Shown here: piece after piece, positions 1-6,681 of the stretch
Position numbering within the stretch: position 1 is the stretch's first letter
Layout of the letters: the number at the start of each line of letters is the position of its first letter
Source: Elusimicrobiota bacterium
GTDB taxonomy: Bacteria > Elusimicrobiota > Endomicrobiia > CG1-02-37-114 > JAHJSO01
Length of the DNA: 6,681 nt
Direction: 5' to 3'
Assembly: GCA_018830385.1 (NCBI GenBank)
Contig: JAHJSO010000052.1
Location: forward strand, 1 to 6,681
The notes under the pieces: model-generated
What the model saw: only the letters and a program-made list of their open reading frames with translations
What the model was told of the DNA's origin: nothing
Database searches by the model: none
Made by a program: the position numbers and the translations under genes

Positions 1-3000
1 GGACATAAACATGTCGCTCCCCGGCACGGAATTCGTCGGTTACAGTAAACAGGCATTCGGGATTAAACTTGTGACAAAACGCAAGGGATGGAATGCCACA
101 TACATCGCCAGCCAGTCAAAGGGGACCCCTGAAACAAAAAGATTTACGGGTTATACAAAACTTGAAAGACCGACGATTTATGATACCTCATACGTTGAGA
201 AAAGATATTACAAACTCTCATTCGGGACCGACGCCGTAAAGGAAGGCGCGGAAATTATTTACAGGGATGACAGGAATTCCACAAATGACCAGAATGCAAT
301 CCCCGTTTCGTATTCAAGTTATACCGCGGCGCTCCAGACGTTTTCCACCGGCTATTTTGACCGTCTCCTGCCGGGCCAGGATTACACGGTTGATTACCCG
401 AAAGGGATAATAATCCTGAAAAACACCGTCCAGACAAACCATGTGATTGTCGTCAACTACCAGAAAAAGGACGGGACGTTTCTGAATACCTCGCTCGGGA
501 CGACAAACTACATTTTGATAAAGGACGAATTAAATACCCGTAATGTTGAAACCGGGCCGTCAAGGGAATTAAAGAACTTTTATAACATAGGCAAGACGCA
601 AATATTAAGGGACAACGGGAGGGGGAACTTCTTTCTGAAAGTGGTTGACCCTGCAGGCAACGATGTCTCCTCAATAGACGGCAAGCCCGTGCCCGTTTAT
701 CCGAAGCATCTCGTTATGGATTTTGAGGCGGGACTATTTTACATACTGGATGACACCCAGAAGATATGGCACCCGTTCAAGGATTCCGCCTATGCATCTT
801 CAAAGCAGTCGTCTTACAGGTTTTTCATTGAATACAGGTGGAGATCAAAAACGCTGTCATTAAGGCCGGGGATTTTGCCGCAGTCGGAAGTGATTCTGAT
901 GGACAACAGGATGCTGACGAGGGACGTTGACTATTTTATTGACTATGACATAGGGATACTGACGATACTGGATGAAAGCAGAATAACCGATACGACCGTT
1001 ATTGATGCAAGTTATGAATACACCCTCTTCGGGCTCGGCACGCAGATAGGCGAAACATTTCTTGGCACCAGGCAGGAATTAGCTCTCACGCAAAATTTAT
1101 TTATAGGCGCAAGTTTTATGCAGAATTTTCCGGCAAGGCCACAGACCATACCTGATTTTAAATCGGCCCCGCAGGACCTTATGGTCGGCGAGGTTGATAC
1201 AAGGGTTTCAGGGCTTAGTTTCGGGCCTTTCGGCGTGGGTTTCGGGGGCGAATATGCCTTTTCCGCAAGGAACATGAACGTCTTCGGCAGGGCGATGGTT
1301 GAATCAATGGAAAACATCAAACAGGAAGACGGGCCTTCCCTGTACAGGGAGTCATGGAAGTTCAGCGCCACTTCCGAGAAACACCCTTACCCGTATAATG
1401 CAAACTGGATATCATGGAATAATACGGACGTCAGCATAAAGGAGATTTACGGGATAAAACTGCTAAGGGACGAGCAACAGAAGGTATTGAACATAAACTA
1501 CAATTTAAAGTCGGGCACGGCGGCCGCAATCGTGCAGAGTTTATCTCCCGTGGGGCTGGATTTTTCAAGAAAGATATATCTTGAAATGCAATTAAAACTT
1601 ACGTCCCCCAACTTACAGAATGCATATCTTGTAGTTGAAATGGGACGGCTGAATGAAGACGCCGACAGGGACGGCGTATTTGATACGGAAGACACTATCA
1701 GAAACGGCGTTTTAAACGAGGGGGAGGATATCGGGTGGAAATTTACCAACCCTGACGGCGCGGATAGGTTAGTGGACGGAGGCAACGGGCTGATTGATTC
1801 CGAAGACCTTGACGGCAACGGGTTTTTTGAAACGTTTGACAACGTGGTTGAAGGTGAAAACGGAAGATTCACGATTTCGCTTTCCACTGAAGCGGTCAGT
1901 GATAAATGGGTGTATATAAAGAAGGACATAAAGATTACCGACCCCAGCCAGTGGACCTATGTTAAGCAGGTCCGTATAACCGTATATGCCCCGGGGCAGG
2001 AGGGGAGTATCGCCATAGCAAAGTTAAACTTTTCAGGCAATAAGTGGGAAAACCTTACCCCGGGGGCGCTGAAGATTTATTCGGTCAGCAATTTTGACGA
2101 CACGGAGTACAGCAAGAACTCGCTCATTGACAAAGAGCGGGAAACATATGAGAAGGTTTACGGCCCGTTGCTGATTGAGGATGACACGACAAGGAGGGAA
2201 CAGTCCCTGAAACTTGAATATGATTTTGAGGCGTTTACCTCGTCACCCGTAGCGGTTGCGCGGCTCTCATACCTTAAAGGCATGGATTTTTCAACCCACA
2301 AATACCTTAAATTTTTTGTTTATGGCAGGGGGAATAACGAGACACTCCGCCTGCGGCTTTTGACCGACGACAATAACTATCTGGAATACGGTGTTAAGGT
2401 TGACTGGAACGGCAGGTGGAAACTGTTGAGCATCCACCAGTCGGATGAAACCGGCGACTCGGTGCCTGACCGGTGGATTGTCGGGGACAGGGACATAAAA
2501 GCAAACATTACGAGTAAGGGAACGCCGTCTTTTTTAAACATAACGCAAATACAATTAATAGTAAGTACCGCCACGGAATTGGGGACGGCAAACAGCCCGA
2601 AATCATACCTTTGGGTTAACGAAATACACCTTACCGATTCCTTTCAACGAAAAGGTGAAGCAGCCAGGTTCTACACCAGCCTGTCCCTGCCCGGATGGTT
2701 TGACACGGGGGCATCTTATAAGAATATAGGCGCTGCCTTTGAGACATTCAACCAGCCCATAACCAACCGTGAACTGAAGGAGGAATCTGCTTATTTTAAT
2801 TTCAAGAGATTAAGTTTTATGCCCATATCCGTTTCCGGGGGGAGGAGCGAAACGACGACCCCGTCCCTTGAAAGATCGGGTGAACTCGTAGCTGCAATTG
2901 AACAGGACAGCGTCATAAAACACAATCTTTTCGCCAGCACGAACATATCCCTCTGGAAACTCCCCAGGATAGGCGGGTCATACTCCGTTACAATATCAAG

Positions 3001-4651
3001 CATATCAAACAGGCCTCAAAAGATATTCCGGACCGACGAACAGTCAACTGTGTCCACAAACCTTGACTGGGGCATTCCGAGGATTTTAAAATTTGATTTG
3101 ATTGACTCCCTTTACCCTACAAGCATAAATGCTTCCGCCTCAAGGACAACCACGCTAATCTGCCCGTGGGACGTGGTACTTTCAACGACGAACCCTGTCC
3201 GGGATGAAAAATCAGACACCATAGCCGCCAGGGCGCCCTTCAATATATGGAAAAGGATAACCCTCAACCCGAGTTATTCACAGACGATGACTTATGAGGA
3301 AAAACGGATTGAACCGCTCATCAGTTACGAAAAATCCAGGAACCAGTTAGTCGGCATGGGTTCTTCTATCAGGGTTTTCAGGTGGTTTATGCCTTCTGCA
3401 AACTATTCAGTAAATACAACCGAGACATACAACTTCGGGGAACTGGACCCGGCAAAAATCTCCAAACTTAAGACAGTCACCAGGTCTTCCTCGGGCGACC
3501 TTTCCGTAAGTTTCGGAATAGGTGAGATTGTCCGGTTCAGACCTGTCAGGACATTAAACCTGTCGCAGAGTTTCAGTATCCAGGACTATGACAAATACGA
3601 TAATCTGCCGAGCACCTTTTCCGCTCTCGGACCTTCCGCCGGCATAAAAGATACGAACGAATTAATAAGCGACACGATTGATAAACTTAACGTCCGCAAG
3701 ATGTTTGACCCTGAAAAACTTGTCCAACTTACAAAAAGGGACAACTGGCGTATGGCGGGCAGGTGGAATGTCCTGGAAGGGTTTCCGTTCCCGTCAAGGT
3801 TTGAACCGCTGAAAAGGATGAACGTAAGCGGGACAAATACCGAAACAAGCGAGTACAGTTATATTACCGGGACACAGATAAGGAAATACATCAGGGTATG
3901 GCCGGATTTGATATTATCCTTCTATGATACGGAAAAGATTCTGGGTGTGCAGAGGGTAATCTCGGACTCAAGGGTTTCTATAAAAACATTTTCAAAAGTT
4001 GACAATTCATACGGGTTTGTATCCGACGATTGGGCGCAGCAGGGCAAGGGGGAAGAATTGCGCAATAATCTGGACACATCTTTCAATATCTATAAAAAAT
4101 ACTCTATGTCGGTGTCTTACGGGGAGTCCATGGGGAGAAGCAAAATTTATTTACCGGTTGAGAAAACCACCTCTTTAAGCAGGTCGTATGAATACTCCCT
4201 GCAGTTCGGATTTGAATTCCGGCGGATAAAAATTACGCCGGGGTACAGTTTCAGGGACGACAAGGCATGGGCGGGTGACCCGGCTGTTGAGAGGGACGTC
4301 CGTGAAAAACCCACCCAGGACCTGCGTACGCACACTGCTAATTTGCAATTATACGCCAACACGTCCCTGCCGGGAGGGCTCCGCATACCTCTTGTAGGCA
4401 AAACCCTCCCCCTCGTCAATAATTTCATTTTCAATGGAAACTATACCTATATAGATAAAGACACCGACCTCGGGGATGTTTCAAAGAACAAGACCACGCA
4501 GCATAACGTGGGCTTGAGCGTTGATTATGAAGCGTCTTCAAATATCAGGGTAACCGTTGGCAGCGGCTGGACAAGATTCATCAACAAGAAAGTTGACAAG
4601 GAAAACTATTCTTCGTACAACATTTCGGGGCAGTTGACTCTTGTTTTTTAG
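1..4651 (+). CDS. SprA/Sov-like giant outer-membrane beta-barrel protein, 5'-truncated by window edge
   Basis: This is probably an outer-membrane translocon-type protein related to SprA/Sov of the type IX secretion system. The frame is open from base 2 (codons for D-I-N precede the ATG at 11). No ribosome site is visible, and the sequence reads on smoothly into GTEF, so Met at 11 is probably internal. Residues below are numbered from that Met. SprA-like signs, recognised from memory rather than by search, are: two LxxGxDYxxDYxxGxxxL modules (about 118-150 and 292-337); a segment G426-RAMVESMENI followed by an aromatic RESW; EF-hand-like loops at 550-610; a KGTPS-LNITQIQL segment followed by WVNEIHLTDS (about 836-876), which in SprA leads into the barrel; then roughly 660 residues of alternating polar/hydrophobic strands ending ...LTLVF, with the terminal aromatic typical of barrel proteins. 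I see only one Cys (1051), as expected for an exported protein. F. johnsoniae SprA is about 2400 residues, so several hundred N-terminal residues, including the signal peptide, are probably missing. Secretion function is inferred. Another large SprA-family barrel with a different role is possible. Confidence 0.8.
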   Translation, partial: DINMSLPGTEFVGYSKQAFGIKLVTKRKGWNATYIASQSKGTPETKRFTGYTKLERPTIYDTSYVEKRYYKLSFGTDAVKEGAEIIYRDDRNSTNDQNAIPVSYSSYTAALQTFSTGYFDRLLPGQDYTVDYPKGIIILKNTVQTNHVIVVNYQKKDGTFLNTSLGTTNYILIKDELNTRNVETGPSRELKNFYNIGKTQILRDNGRGNFFLKVVDPAGNDVSSIDGKPVPVYPKHLVMDFEAGLFYILDDTQKIWHPFKDSAYASSKQSSYRFFIEYRWRSKTLSLRPGILPQSEVILMDNRMLTRDVDYFIDYDIGILTILDESRITDTTVIDASYEYTLFGLGTQIGETFLGTRQELALTQNLFIGASFMQNFPARPQTIPDFKSAPQDLMVGEVDTRVSGLSFGPFGVGFGGEYAFSARNMNVFGRAMVESMENIKQEDGPSLYRESWKFSATSEKHPYPYNANWISWNNTDVSIKEIYGIKLLRDEQQKVLNINYNLKSGTAAAIVQSLSPVGLDFSRKIYLEMQLKLTSPNLQNAYLVVEMGRLNEDADRDGVFDTEDTIRNGVLNEGEDIGWKFTNPDGADRLVDGGNGLIDSEDLDGNGFFETFDNVVEGENGRFTISLSTEAVSDKWVYIKKDIKITDPSQWTYVKQVRITVYAPGQEGSIAIAKLNFSGNKWENLTPGALKIYSVSNFDDTEYSKNSLIDKERETYEKVYGPLLIEDDTTRREQSLKLEYDFEAFTSSPVAVARLSYLKGMDFSTHKYLKFFVYGRGNNETLRLRLLTDDNNYLEYGVKVDWNGRWKLLSIHQSDETGDSVPDRWIVGDRDIKANITSKGTPSFLNITQIQLIVSTATELGTANSPKSYLWVNEIHLTDSFQRKGEAARFYTSLSLPGWFDTGASYKNIGAAFETFNQPITNRELKEESAYFNFKRLSFMPISVSGGRSETTTPSLERSGELVAAIEQDSVIKHNLFASTNISLWKLPRIGGSYSVTISSISNRPQKIFRTDEQSTVSTNLDWGIPRILKFDLIDSLYPTSINASASRTTTLICPWDVVLSTTNPVRDEKSDTIAARAPFNIWKRITLNPSYSQTMTYEEKRIEPLISYEKSRNQLVGMGSSIRVFRWFMPSANYSVNTTETYNFGELDPAKISKLKTVTRSSSGDLSVSFGIGEIVRFRPVRTLNLSQSFSIQDYDKYDNLPSTFSALGPSAGIKDTNELISDTIDKLNVRKMFDPEKLVQLTKRDNWRMAGRWNVLEGFPFPSRFEPLKRMNVSGTNTETSEYSYITGTQIRKYIRVWPDLILSFYDTEKILGVQRVISDSRVSIKTFSKVDNSYGFVSDDWAQQGKGEELRNNLDTSFNIYKKYSMSVSYGESMGRSKIYLPVEKTTSLSRSYEYSLQFGFEFRRIKITPGYSFRDDKAWAGDPAVERDVREKPTQDLRTHTANLQLYANTSLPGGLRIPLVGKTLPLVNNFIFNGNYTYIDKDTDLGDVSKNKTTQHNVGLSVDYEASSNIRVTVGSGWTRFINKKVDKENYSSYNISGQLTLVF
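362..1021 (+). other. Two SprA-type 'GxDYxxDYxxG' strand-turn modules within the large protein
   Basis: Residues about 118-150 (nt 362-460) and 292-337 (nt 884-1021) share one pattern. A leucine-rich lead-in is followed by DYTVDY or DYFIDY, then a glycine turn, a hydrophobic strand (GIIIL or GILTIL), a polar turn, and a V/I-x-V/A-x-Y strand. Similar modules occur in the periplasmic N-terminal part of SprA proteins and support that assignment. The stretch between them (about 160-290) is divergent beta-rich sequence with a segment LVMDFEAGLFYI that looks like a further, degenerate copy of the same turn. Confidence 0.6.
1349..2044 (+). other. Beta-sandwich-like domain copy A of the large protein, carrying an EF-hand-like insertion
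   Basis: Residues about 447-678. It starts with an aromatic segment (WKFSAT). The core is VLNINYNLKSGTAAAIVQ then GLDFSRKIYLEMQLKL (about 492-530). It ends with WTYVKQVRITVYA...GSIAIAKLNFSG (about 648-676). The core pattern, a paired strand followed by a G-x-DFS turn and a long strand, reappears in copy B about 240 residues later. The alternating strands suggest a carbohydrate-binding-module-like or discoidin-like jelly roll. No ligand can be assigned. Confidence 0.5.
1658..1840 (+). other. Cluster of EF-hand-like calcium-binding loops within the large protein
   Basis: Residues about 550-610 contain loops matching the 12-residue EF-hand/dockerin-type pattern DxDxDGxxDxxE/D. Loop 1 is D550-x-D552-x-D554-G555 with D558 and D561. 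Loop 2 is weaker: D561, N565-G566, N569 and E572. Loop 3 is D599-x-D601-x-N603-G604 with E607 and D610. The region is strongly acidic compared with its surroundings. Calcium binding is inferred from the spacing of acidic residues. The loops would sit in the periplasm or at the cell surface, where they could stabilise the fold. Confidence 0.65.
2063..2644 (+). other. Beta-sandwich-like domain copy B of the large protein
   Basis: Residues about 685-878. The core is SLKLEYDFEAFTSSPVAVAR then GMDFSTHKYLKFFVYGRG (about 732-774), followed by LRLRLLTDDNNYLEYGVKV and a WNGRWKLLSI strand. It closes with TQIQLIV...SYLWVNEIHLTDS (about 845-877). The order of elements matches copy A without the acidic insertion. 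The closing WVNEIHLTD segment corresponds to the WVNELRLxD motif that precedes the barrel in SprA proteins. Confidence 0.55.
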
Positions 4652-4664
4652 GTTAACCGGACTC

Positions 4665-5474
4665 ATGTTAATGTTCCATTTAATACGCCGTATAACGGCA
4701 ATATTCAAAAAAATAATCATCCGGGCTATGGACTTTGTGTTTCCCACCGTCTGCCCTGGTTGCGGAAAGTTTATTGCGGACGGAGACGCCGGGGAGGGAA
4801 AGATTGTTTGCGGGGAGTGTTTTGAAAAAATAAAATATGTTGACGGAAAGATATGTTTGAAATGCGGGCTTCCGTGTCCGGGCGATTCGTGTCCGGGCGA
4901 CTTATGCGATTCCTGTGAGAAGCCGCGCACGGAAATATACTACACTTATTTAAGGGGCGCCTGCGTCTATAATGAAAACCTGTCGGGATACATCAGCAGT
5001 TTTAAATACAGGGGAAAGGAATACCTGTCTGAATTCCTCGGAAACATACTGAACGGCTATCTTGAGAAACACCCGGAAATGACAAAGGTTGATGCCGTTG
5101 TCCCGGTGCCGCTCCACTGGCGTAAATGGCTGGCACGCGGCTACAACCAATCGGAACTACTTTCAGCCCGTGTCGCAAAAAGATTTAACATAAAACTTGA
5201 TCCCGGCATGCTGGAAAGAAAAAGATGGACAAGACCGCAGGCGAAACTCACAAGACAGGAAAGGTTCAAAAATACAGACGGGGCGTTTGAGATAAAAAGC
5301 GGCAGACAAACGGCAGGGAAAAACATATTGCTTATAGATGACGTTTCAACAACAGGGGAAACAATAAACCAGTGTGCAATGGCGCTGAAAAATAAAGGGG
5401 CTGGCAACGTTTACGGCCTTGTTGTGGCGAGAGACCTGCCGGAGAGGCCTGCCCCACTTGACATCTCTCATTAA
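4665..5474 (+). CDS. comF: ComF family protein (zinc-finger phosphoribosyltransferase-like)
   Basis: Cytoplasmic ComF-family protein of 269 residues, near the family's usual 220-260. The family is needed for DNA uptake in naturally competent bacteria, but homologues are widespread and the substrate is not established. The N-terminal 90 residues are Cys-rich: C30-x2-C33, C49-x2-C52, C64-x2-C67, C81-x2-C84, the two-zinc-knuckle arrangement of the family, plus extra C71 and C76 from a short tandem duplication. The C-terminal phosphoribosyltransferase fold has VPVP (146-149), RGYNQ (158-162), RPQ...LTRQERFKN (190-203) and the PRPP loop LLIDDVSTTGET (222-233). The start is uncertain. ATG 4665 lies 13 bases after the preceding stop with only a weak AGG upstream. 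ATG 4671, ATG 4728 (beginning MDFVFP just before the first CxxC) and TTG 4641 (overlapping the upstream gene) are in frame. Close spacing suggests cotranscription with the SprA-like gene. Confidence 0.88.
   Translation: MLMFHLIRRITAIFKKIIIRAMDFVFPTVCPGCGKFIADGDAGEGKIVCGECFEKIKYVDGKICLKCGLPCPGDSCPGDLCDSCEKPRTEIYYTYLRGACVYNENLSGYISSFKYRGKEYLSEFLGNILNGYLEKHPEMTKVDAVVPVPLHWRKWLARGYNQSELLSARVAKRFNIKLDPGMLERKRWTRPQAKLTRQERFKNTDGAFEIKSGRQTAGKNILLIDDVSTTGETINQCAMALKNKGAGNVYGLVVARDLPERPAPLDISH
4871..4900 (+). repeat. 15-bp near-perfect tandem duplication inside comF
   Basis: Bases 4871-4885 and 4886-4900 are two adjacent 15-base units (TCCGTGTCCGGGCGA and TTCGTGTCCGGGCGA) differing at one position. 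Being a multiple of three, it keeps the frame and encodes a doubled CPGD element, adding two cysteines (C71 and C76 of the 269-residue protein) within the second zinc knuckle. Confidence 0.85.
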
Positions 5475-5487
5475 TCTTTGATATAAT
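5458..5487 (+). promoter_or_regulatory. Sigma70-type promoter with extended -10, for gap-pgk
   Basis: The -35 box TTGACA (5458-5463) and the -10 box TATAAT (5482-5487) both match the housekeeping consensus exactly, separated by 18 bp. A TG at 5479-5480 makes an extended -10. The -35 box lies inside the last codons of comF and the -10 just after its TAA. Expected transcription starts near 5494, giving a leader of about 69 bases before gap. Function is inferred from sequence only. Confidence 0.75.
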
Positions 5488-5548
5488 AATGTATAGAGTA
5501 TTCCCGGCATCACTTATTCTGCCGATAGTTGAGACATCAAAATTGAAC

Positions 5549-5553
5549 GGAGG
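5549..5553 (+). promoter_or_regulatory. Shine-Dalgarno site of gap
   Basis: GGAGG, nine bases before ATG 5563. It is a strong anti-16S match and fixes the gap start. Confidence 0.9.
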
Positions 5554-5559
5554 AATTAA

Positions 5560-6615
<1,056 letters not shown>

Positions 6616-6634
6616 AACGGGACATAGAACGTCC

Positions 6635-6639
6635 GGGAG
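6635..6639 (+). promoter_or_regulatory. Probable Shine-Dalgarno site of pgk
   Basis: GGGAG, seven bases before ATG 6647. It supports translation start of the gene cut by the right edge. Confidence 0.55.
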
Positions 6640-6646
6640 CGGATAT

Positions 6647-6681
6647 ATGAAAAAAACAATTAAAGACATTCAGGTAAAAAA
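6647..6681 (+). CDS. pgk: Phosphoglycerate kinase, N-terminal fragment (truncated by window edge)
   Basis: Only 11 full codons are visible: MKKTIKDIQVK. Many bacterial phosphoglycerate kinases begin with this (M-x-K-K-T-I-x-D-I-x-V-K, before G-K-R-V-L-x-R-V-D). The position, 31 bp after gap with no terminator between, matches the very common gap-pgk operon, whose products act in consecutive glycolytic steps. The assignment rests on this short N-terminus plus context. Confidence 0.75.
   Translation, partial: MKKTIKDIQVK

Noticed and set aside
4641..4664. TTG at 4641 as the start of comF, overlapping the end of the SprA-like gene
   Set aside because: The extra eight residues add nothing recognisable, the upstream ribosome site is weak, and an ATG lies in frame at 4665. 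It cannot be fully excluded because the ATG also has only a weak site.
4652..4664. Terminator or promoter between the SprA-like gene and comF
   Set aside because: The gap is 13 bases and contains no stem-loop or promoter-like hexamers.
5505..5524. Hairpin in the gap leader (CGGCA / TGCCG, 5-bp stem, 10-base loop)
   Set aside because: The stem is short, the loop large, there is no U-tract and no known riboswitch or attenuator pattern. It is likely by chance.
6620..6634. Inverted repeat GGAC / GTCC between gap and pgk as a terminator
   Set aside because: It has only four base pairs and no U-tract, and it abuts the pgk ribosome site. Cotranscription is more likely.

Overview
The window holds one long outer-membrane protein gene, a small phosphoribosyltransferase-family gene, and the start of a glycolytic gene cluster. 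All are on the + strand and tightly packed. It looks chromosomal. I see no mobile element, CRISPR array, rRNA or tRNA.

Layout: (1) From the left edge to 4651 is the 3' portion of a very large gene whose product resembles SprA/Sov, the giant outer-membrane beta-barrel that forms the type IX secretion translocon in Bacteroidota. The reading frame is open to the left edge, so the true start lies outside the window. The visible 1549 codons show SprA-type strand-turn modules, two tandem copies of a beta-sandwich-like domain (the first interrupted by EF-hand-like calcium loops), a typical hinge into the barrel, and a long beta-strand-rich C-terminal half ending in phenylalanine. (2) Thirteen bases later, at about 4665, begins a ComF-family gene: a Cys-rich zinc-binding N-terminus followed by a phosphoribosyltransferase fold. 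(3) The 88-bp gap from 5475 to 5562, with the last bases of comF, carries a near-ideal sigma70-type promoter (TTGACA, 18-bp spacer, extended TGn-TATAAT). (4) gap (glyceraldehyde-3-phosphate dehydrogenase) runs 5563-6615 behind a strong GGAGG site. (5) The first 11 codons of a gene that looks like pgk (phosphoglycerate kinase) begin at 6647 and run off the right edge.

Organism: a diderm bacterium, because it encodes a large outer-membrane barrel. Within Bacteroidota, SprA is usually not next to comF-gap-pgk, and Bacteroidota promoters usually have a different -10/-33 consensus. The sigma70-like promoter and strong Shine-Dalgarno sequences therefore suggest a non-Bacteroidota diderm lineage that carries SprA-like proteins, such as Elusimicrobiota, Omnitrophota or relatives. 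This placement is inference and weakly supported.

How the genes relate: gap and pgk catalyse consecutive steps of glycolysis/gluconeogenesis and are probably cotranscribed from the promoter at 5458-5487. The SprA-like gene and comF may share an upstream transcript, but nothing here ties their functions together. I did not find a wholly new system. The most interesting object is the SprA-like protein with its duplicated domain and calcium-loop insertion.
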